A DNA stretch of 32,364 bases. Origin: Candidatus Cryptobacteroides gallistercoris (GTDB lineage: Bacteria; Bacteroidota; Bacteroidia; Bacteroidales; UBA932). The stretch is from the NCBI GenBank assembly GCA_017694835.1, contig JADIMJ010000035.1:1-32364 (forward strand), given 5' to 3'. Shown here in pieces: positions 28,214 to 32,364 of this stretch. The first letter of the stretch is position 1; every line of letters begins with the position of its first letter. The notes below the pieces were generated by a model. It was not told the origin of the DNA. It worked only from the letters and a program-made list of their open reading frames with translations, and searched no databases. The translations under genes and the position numbers were made by a program.

Positions 28214-29200
28214 ATGAAAAAAAATGTTGCTCTTGTCCTTTCAAGCGGAGGACCACGGGGATTTGCCTACATAGGGGCAATCGAGGAATTGCTTGACAGA
28301 GGCTACAGTATCACTTCGGTAGCCGGCACTTCAATAGGCTCCCTCATCGGAGGAATGTACGCAGCGGGGAAACTTCCCGAAATCAAAGAATGGCTTTTCT
28401 CCCTCGGAGTATGGAAAGTATTCTCGCTCATGGACCTGGCCATAAGCAAGAACCACCTTGTCAACGGCGACAGGGTCATCGAGGCAATGAAAGAGATTGT
28501 CCCGGACATCAGCATCGAGGACCTGAAGATTCCATACAAGGCCATTGCCACCGATTTCTACACCGGAGAAGAGGTCATCTTCGACAAAGGTGACCTGTAC
28601 AAGGCCATAAGGGCGTCCATATCCATCCCGTCCCTCTTCCGTCCGGTCAAATACGGATACCGGACCCTGATTGACGGAGGCATAGCCAATACGATGCCGA
28701 TGGACAGGGTGGACAGGACAGAGGGAGACATCATGGTTGCCATCAATGTCAACGACGTCAATGTTGACAAGATACGCCAGATACTCAGGGAAGACGCGGA
28801 ACAGGAGGCAGAAAAGGAAGCACGGGACAAGGCCAGCGAGAAAATCACCAGAAATGTCCTGGAGTCAATGCGGCACAATGACACTCTGACATTCGGGGAC
28901 AAGCTCAAGCTTGCCAGAGACGAAGGCTTCAGAATGCTGAAGCATGCAATGGAGCCGGACCCAAAACAGAATGAGCTCCTTAATGAGGAAGACAATTATT
29001 TTTCCGTACTGGGCCGCACCTTCAGCCTCATGAATCATGTAAACACCAGGCTGGCACTGAAAATCACTCACCCGGACATCCTTGTAAACATGTCTTTTGA
29101 TGATTTCGGAGCCATATCGGACTATGCAAAAGCCGAGGAAATCTCGGAGGCAGGAAGAGAAAAGATGAAGGATGCCCTGGACAAGTACGAGTCCCGATAG
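28214..29200 (+). CDS. Patatin-like phospholipase, cytoplasmic
   Basis: This 328-residue serine hydrolase of the patatin family (RssA/YchK type) cleaves acyl ester bonds of lipids. The oxyanion-hole motif GGPRGFAYIG (residues 12-21), nucleophile S40 in GTSIG, and catalytic D154 in DGG are all present. There is no signal peptide or membrane span, so it acts inside the cell or on the inner membrane surface. The C-terminal third is charged and helical (EDAEQEAEKEARDKASEK near 197). The start is 20 nt after the U32 stop. Substrate and physiological role are not readable. Confidence 0.9.
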   Translation: MKKNVALVLSSGGPRGFAYIGAIEELLDRGYSITSVAGTSIGSLIGGMYAAGKLPEIKEWLFSLGVWKVFSLMDLAISKNHLVNGDRVIEAMKEIVPDISIEDLKIPYKAIATDFYTGEEVIFDKGDLYKAIRASISIPSLFRPVKYGYRTLIDGGIANTMPMDRVDRTEGDIMVAINVNDVNVDKIRQILREDAEQEAEKEARDKASEKITRNVLESMRHNDTLTFGDKLKLARDEGFRMLKHAMEPDPKQNELLNEEDNYFSVLGRTFSLMNHVNTRLALKITHPDILVNMSFDDFGAISDYAKAEEISEAGREKMKDALDKYESR

Positions 29201-29213
29201 ATTTCCGTAAGGC

Positions 29214-30581
29214 ATGGACGGCAACATCTATGAAAAACGGCTCGGGACAGACCGGATGTTCCCGCTCGTGTTCAGGATGGCTCTTCCGGCCGTCGCCGCA
29301 CAGATAGCCAATCTGCTGTACGGCATTGTCGACAGAATTTTCATCGGACATATTCCCGGGATAGGGACAGATGCGCTCGCGGGGGTGGGCGTGACAACTT
29401 CGGTCATCATCCTCATCTCCGCATTTTCTTCAATTGTCGGAGGCGGAGGAGCCCCCCTTGCCGCCATTGCCCTCGGGCAGGGGGACAGGGAGCGTGCGGA
29501 AAGGATTCTCGGCAACGGATTCATCCTTCTGGCAGCATTCACTGCCGTGACATCACTTGCCGCCTACATATTCATGAAACCGATCCTGTTCTTCACCGGA
29601 GCGTCGGGAAACACCATCGGATATGCCACAGAATACCTTTCCATATATCTGGCAGGCACGATATTCGTCGAGATTACCACCGGACTGAACCCGTTCATCA
29701 GTATCCAGGGCCGGCCCGGCATAGCAATGTGCCCGATACTCATAGGCGCGGCCCTCAATATCATCCTTGACGCCGTATTCATTTTCGGATTCGGGATGGG
29801 AGTGAAGGGAGCAGCAATAGCAACCGTCATTTCCCAGGCATGCAGCGCCTTCTGGGTGCTCAAGTTCCTGTTCTCATCGGAAGCCTCACTCAATCTTTCC
29901 CGGAAATATCTGAAGTTCAGCCCGGCAATCACAATGTCCATCCTCGGCCTGGGCATATCCCCGTTCATTATGGCATCCACGGAAAGTCTTGTCGGATTCG
30001 TGCTGAACGGCAGCCTCAAGCAATTCGGCGACATCTATGTCAGTTCACTTACGATACTTCAGAGCGCAATGCAGTTCGGAAGTGTTCCGATTACAGGATT
30101 TGCCCAGGGGTTCGTCCCTGTCGCAAGCTACAACTACGGGCACGGCAACACTGCAAGGGTGAGGGAATGTTTCAGAATCTCTCTCGTCACCATGTTCTCC
30201 TTCAATGCCGCCGTGATGCTGTTCCTGATTATTTTCCCGGACCGGGTGGCATCCATGTTCACTTCGGACAGCCAGCTCAAGGCCACCGTCAGCCAAATGA
30301 TGCCGATATTTCTGTCCGGCATGACAATATTCGGACTTCAGAGAGCCTGCCAGAACACATTCGTTGCCCTCGGACAGGCAAAGATTTCCCTTTTCATAGC
30401 CCTGCTCAGGAAAGTTATACTGCTCGTCCCGCTGGCCCTGTTCCTTCCCCGTTTCTGGGGCGTCAAAGGAGTGTTCGCCGCCGAAAGCATAGCCGATGCC
30501 ACTGCAGCCATATGCTGCACAGTCATATTCATGATTTCTTTCCCGAAAATTCTGAAAAAAGTCAGCAGCCCCTCCTCCTGA
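29214..30581 (+). CDS. MATE-family efflux transporter, MepA/NorM-like
   Basis: This 455-residue membrane transporter has about 12 spans. The start FPLVFRMALPAVAAQIANLL leads into YGIVDRIFIGHIPGIGTDAL and SIVGGGGAPLAAIALGQGDRE, blocks typical of the MepA-type branch of MATE exporters, which differ from the DinF-like one at 23355. It exports cationic or other compounds with an ion gradient; the substrate is unknown. It starts 13 nt after the phospholipase stop and is last in the prenyl synthase operon. Its last 20 bp overlap the 3' end of the convergent YhhN-family gene. Confidence 0.88.
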   Translation: MDGNIYEKRLGTDRMFPLVFRMALPAVAAQIANLLYGIVDRIFIGHIPGIGTDALAGVGVTTSVIILISAFSSIVGGGGAPLAAIALGQGDRERAERILGNGFILLAAFTAVTSLAAYIFMKPILFFTGASGNTIGYATEYLSIYLAGTIFVEITTGLNPFISIQGRPGIAMCPILIGAALNIILDAVFIFGFGMGVKGAAIATVISQACSAFWVLKFLFSSEASLNLSRKYLKFSPAITMSILGLGISPFIMASTESLVGFVLNGSLKQFGDIYVSSLTILQSAMQFGSVPITGFAQGFVPVASYNYGHGNTARVRECFRISLVTMFSFNAAVMLFLIIFPDRVASMFTSDSQLKATVSQMMPIFLSGMTIFGLQRACQNTFVALGQAKISLFIALLRKVILLVPLALFLPRFWGVKGVFAAESIADATAAICCTVIFMISFPKILKKVSSPSS

Positions 30582-31263
30582 ACAGGCCTGCGGCACTGAA
30601 ATGTGCCGCCCTCAGGAAAAACATGAGCTGAGCAGAATAATACGGAACCATTATCAGATACTTCTCCCCGGGCACCGGCTCTATGAAGGCATTCCACCCT
30701 ATCACGGCATCGGAAAACACAAACAGGAAGGCTGCCGCCGCATATACCCTGCTTCTCTGGACCAGGGCACAGAAAAACATCATGCATATAATGACAGCAT
30801 ACAATGCCACACATCCGCGCACGACACCGGCAGGCGCATCGGATACGATTCTTATCATGGCAAATGCCAGGATGCCGACGACTATTGCCGCCAGCACAAT
30901 GATACGGGCAGGCTTCGTCTCAGGATGATGGCCTCCTGCCCTTGCAAATGCAGTCCTGTCGTGGAACCACCTGTGCACGAAAAACATTATCAGGAAAAGG
31001 TGCGCCACCGCGAAGAATTCTATCTGCCCCATAAAACTTCCGGCTGCCCCCCGGATATCACCGAGAGCCGCTGCAATCAGGGCGAAACTCATCTGCCATG
31101 GCAGAATGCGGAGAGACACAGCAGATATTACAACCGTCGGAAATGAAATCTTATACGGCACATCGGCCGGAAGAAAATACAGCAGGACCGCCGCCGCATA
31201 GGCGACAACCGAAAATGCCGCCAGAATTGTCTTTTCCTTTTCTGAAATATTCTTGCCGAACAT
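30562..31263 (-). CDS. YhhN/TMEM86-family membrane protein (putative lysoplasmalogenase)
   Basis: This 233-residue protein has about eight hydrophobic segments. The family pattern is visible: ALIAAALGDIRGAAG with the conserved aspartate, FFAVAHLFLIMFF, FLFVFSDAVIGW near 180, and MVPYYSAQLMFFL near the C-terminus. Animal TMEM86B and some bacterial members hydrolyse the vinyl ether bond of lysoplasmalogens; whether this protein does is unknown, though plasmalogens occur in some anaerobes. I use the ATG at 31263 (MFGKNISEKEKT); an upstream TTG at 31290 is less likely. The 3' end overlaps the convergent MATE gene by 20 bp. Confidence 0.78.
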   Translation of the reverse strand: MFGKNISEKEKTILAAFSVVAYAAAVLLYFLPADVPYKISFPTVVISAVSLRILPWQMSFALIAAALGDIRGAAGSFMGQIEFFAVAHLFLIMFFVHRWFHDRTAFARAGGHHPETKPARIIVLAAIVVGILAFAMIRIVSDAPAGVVRGCVALYAVIICMMFFCALVQRSRVYAAAAFLFVFSDAVIGWNAFIEPVPGEKYLIMVPYYSAQLMFFLRAAHFSAAGLFRRRGC

Positions 31264-31460
31264 GGGAGCAATTTTTCTGAAACAACGCAAAATTTTTCTA
31301 AAGTTACGAATCTGTTTTTAAATTTTATAGAAACAGCCGGGAATATGCCAGAATATTTCCAGTACAATCTGCGACCGTCATACTTTGGCATGGTGTTCGC
31401 ATATATCCGGTCAAACAGAATTTTTAGTTAAACATAAATATTGGATTGACAACAAGATAG

Positions 31461-31491
31461 TCCGGGGATGGTCGTGAGACTGCACCCCGGA
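31461..31491. other. Two-stage hairpin in the META leader region
   Basis: TCCGGGG (31461-31467) pairs perfectly with CCCCGGA (31485-31491). Inside it, GTC (31471-31473) and GAC (31478-31480) can pair around a GTGA loop. It lies ahead of the -7 box of the lipoprotein gene, so it is either the end of an unrecognised upstream transcript or a DNA operator. Confidence 0.4.
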
Positions 31492-31561
31492 TTTGCATTT
31501 CAGACATGCGGCCTACAGTTAAATTTTCTTTACATCGGATTCACCCGTTCATATTTTGTTA

Positions 31562-31569
31562 TATATTTG
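31562..31569 (+). promoter_or_regulatory. Likely -7 element of the META lipoprotein promoter
   Basis: TATATTTG matches TAnnTTTG. Transcription would begin near 31576, at the first unit of the 12-bp repeat array, giving a leader of about 120 nt composed largely of repeats. No clear -33 box at 20 nt spacing. Confidence 0.45.
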
Positions 31570-31574
31570 CGCCG

Positions 31575-31670
31575 GACTTTACGGATGACTTTAAAGATAA
31601 CTTTACGGATGACTTTAAAGATAACTTTACGGATGACCTTACGGATGGCCTTAAAGATGACTTTAAAAAC
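31575..31670 (+). repeat. Eight 12-bp tandem repeats in the META lipoprotein leader
   Basis: Eight adjacent 12-bp units follow the pattern [GA]RCYTTA[AC][AG]GAT, alternating GACTTTAAAGAT and [GA]ACTTTACGGAT, the last one diverged (GACTTTAAAAAC). Units 2-3 and 4-5 form a perfect 24-bp double unit. The array keeps an open frame joined to the lipoprotein (repeating D-D-F-K-D-N-F-T) but lies after the likely -7 box and before the signal peptide, so it is more likely leader RNA. GACTTTAAAGAT contains the palindrome CTTTAAAG. Confidence 0.92.
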
Positions 31671-31697
31671 ACAGATGGTTTTAAAACAATACATATC

Positions 31698-32237
31698 ATG
31701 AAAAAAATTTTTAACGCAACCCTTGCAGCAGCTGCCGGCATATTGGCCCTTTCATCATGCTGCAGCCAGCCGGAACTCAACGGCACATGGGACATCACAT
31801 CAGTTGCAGGCGAACAGGTCGTTCTGAACGACTCTCTTTCTTCTGCTGCACCTTTCATTGAATTCAACGCCGCAGAAGGCAGGTTCCACGGCAATGCCGG
31901 ATGCAACATCATGAACGGCTCATATACTTTCTCCGGGGACAGCCTTTCATTCAGCCAGGCTGCCACCACAATGATGGCCGGCCCGCAGGAACTCATGGAA
32001 CTTGAGTCCAAGGTGCTCAACGCCCTCAACACCGCGGCCACCGTCAAGACAGTCAGCGATGATGTCCTGCAGGTTTGTGATGCCGAAGGAAATGCCGTAA
32101 TGGAACTCACCAAACGAGCCGAACCTGCCGCACCAGAAAGCGCAGCCGATGCAGCGAATGATACCGATTCCTCAGTCGTAGCAGTACCGGATTCAACAGC
32201 CGCAGTTCAGGCCGAATCAGCAGGCGCCACAAAATAA
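31698..32237 (+). CDS. META-domain lipoprotein (HslJ-like)
   Basis: This 179-residue protein begins MKKIFNATLAAAAGILALSSC, a lipoprotein signal with the cysteine at 21, so it should be anchored in the envelope. Residues ~26-125 match the META domain: LNGTWDITSVAGE, then IEFNAAEGRFHGNAGCNIMNG and SYTFSGDSLSF, then TMMAGPQELMELE. E. coli HslJ with this domain is heat-induced and linked to novobiocin resistance; a general function is not settled. The last ~45 residues are a low-complexity Ala/Ser/Asp/Glu tail. The start is set at the ATG at 31698 because it begins the signal peptide; the frame stays open 64 codons upstream through the 12-bp repeats. The stop TAA sits in a 23-bp duplication. Confidence 0.87.
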   Translation: MKKIFNATLAAAAGILALSSCCSQPELNGTWDITSVAGEQVVLNDSLSSAAPFIEFNAAEGRFHGNAGCNIMNGSYTFSGDSLSFSQAATTMMAGPQELMELESKVLNALNTAATVKTVSDDVLQVCDAEGNAVMELTKRAEPAAPESAADAANDTDSSVVAVPDSTAAVQAESAGATK

Positions 32238-32255
32238 AATCAGCAGGCGCCACAA
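32215..32255 (+). repeat. 23-bp-period duplication at the META stop codon
   Basis: AATCAGCAGGCGCCACAA occurs at 32215-32232 and exactly again at 32238-32255. The stop TAA (32235-32237) lies in the spacer. Removing one repeat unit would fuse the frame to the next sequence (ACA ATA ATC CGC), so the duplication created or moved the present stop. Confidence 0.9.
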
Positions 32256-32277
32256 TAATCCGCTCCCCGTCCCAAGA

Positions 32278-32304
32278 CAAATTACGGACAAATCAAATTA
32301 CGGA
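32278..32304 (+). repeat. 16-bp-period direct repeat after the META gene
   Basis: CAAATTACGGA occurs at 32278-32288 and 32294-32304. The period is the same as in the duplication at 4826. Confidence 0.75.
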
Positions 32305-32340
32305 AGCCGGATAAAATTCACAATGATTACATAAAATGAG

Positions 32341-32364
32341 GGCGGGTCAAAAGTCAGACTCGCC
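32341..32364 (+). terminator. Possible terminator hairpin cut by the window end
   Basis: GGCGGGTC (32341-32348) pairs with GACTCGCC (32357-32364) over eight base pairs including one G-U, with an 8-nt loop. An A-rich stretch precedes it. Whether a T tract follows cannot be seen. Confidence 0.45.

Larger units (their letters stand above)
31264..31697. other. 434-bp divergent intergenic region with hairpin, promoter box and repeats
   Basis: The stretch between the YhhN-family gene (-) and the META lipoprotein (+) holds, in order: an A/T-rich part, a 31-nt two-stage hairpin at 31461-31491, a -7 box at 31562-31569 and a 12-bp tandem array at 31575-31670. Short open frames here show no conserved domain. 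I recognise no known RNA family. Confidence 0.6.

Noticed and set aside
31575..31670. CRISPR array reading of the 12-bp repeats
   Set aside because: The units are directly adjacent without spacers and far shorter than CRISPR repeats; no cas genes are present.
31506..31697. 64-codon upstream in-frame extension of the META lipoprotein
   Set aside because: It would bury the lipoprotein signal peptide behind an acidic repeat and begins before the likely -7 box; the ATG at 31698 starts a normal signal.

Overview
The window reads as a chromosomal segment of a Bacteroidales-type bacterium (phylum Bacteroidota), with roughly half G+C by eye. The evidence is promoter elements of the Bacteroidota type (TTTG, about 20 nt, TAnnTTTG), few Shine-Dalgarno sites, SusB-like GH97 and SusA-like GH13 enzymes, a MalQ with an N-terminal starch-binding module, and a tgt-lptG pair. 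I do not assign a genus. There are no rRNA, tRNA, CRISPR or phage genes and no insertion sequences. Most genes are housekeeping or metabolic, and coding density is high.

Layout. 1-4.8 kb: ilvE (+), then tgt and an LptF/LptG permease (-), then a NupG-like nucleoside transporter (+). 4.8-8.3 kb (-): a zinc-ribbon protein, an M3 oligopeptidase with a repeat-built N-terminus, and a DUF2807 lipoprotein. 8.6-12.0 kb: a short SSB (+) that overlaps convergently with a three-gene envelope glycosylation operon (-): GT2 transferase, duplicated LAB_N membrane protein, ArnT-like transferase. 12.1-15.3 kb (+): pflB-pflA behind a full consensus promoter. 15.4-23.4 kb (-): an alpha-glucan operon (organophosphate-antiporter-family transporter, malQ, GH13, GH97) with its own promoter inside the end of the preceding MATE gene and no SusC/SusD pair. 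23.4-25.7 kb (-): rsgA and a MATE transporter. 25.9-30.6 kb (+): prenyl diphosphate synthase, U32 protein, patatin-like phospholipase and a second MATE. 30.6-31.3 kb (-): a YhhN-family membrane protein. 31.3-32.4 kb: a long leader full of 12-bp repeats, then a META-domain lipoprotein.

How the genes work together. PflB and PflA give anaerobic pyruvate cleavage to acetyl-CoA and formate. The alpha-glucan operon trims and rearranges maltodextrins. The GT2/LAB_N/ArnT set is best explained as making, possibly flipping, and transferring a lipid-linked sugar onto an envelope acceptor.

The most unusual signal is a set of short tandem duplications (periods 12, 16, 22 and 23 bp) lying almost exactly on gene starts and stops: at the GH13 start, in the GT2 leader, in the M3 peptidase N-terminus, on both sides of the META lipoprotein, and across the DUF2807 stop. 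Several alter start-codon choice, protein N-termini or stop codons. They look like recent slippage products that could tune expression. No defence system or biosynthetic cluster was found. Calls rest on reading motifs and context only; no database search was possible.
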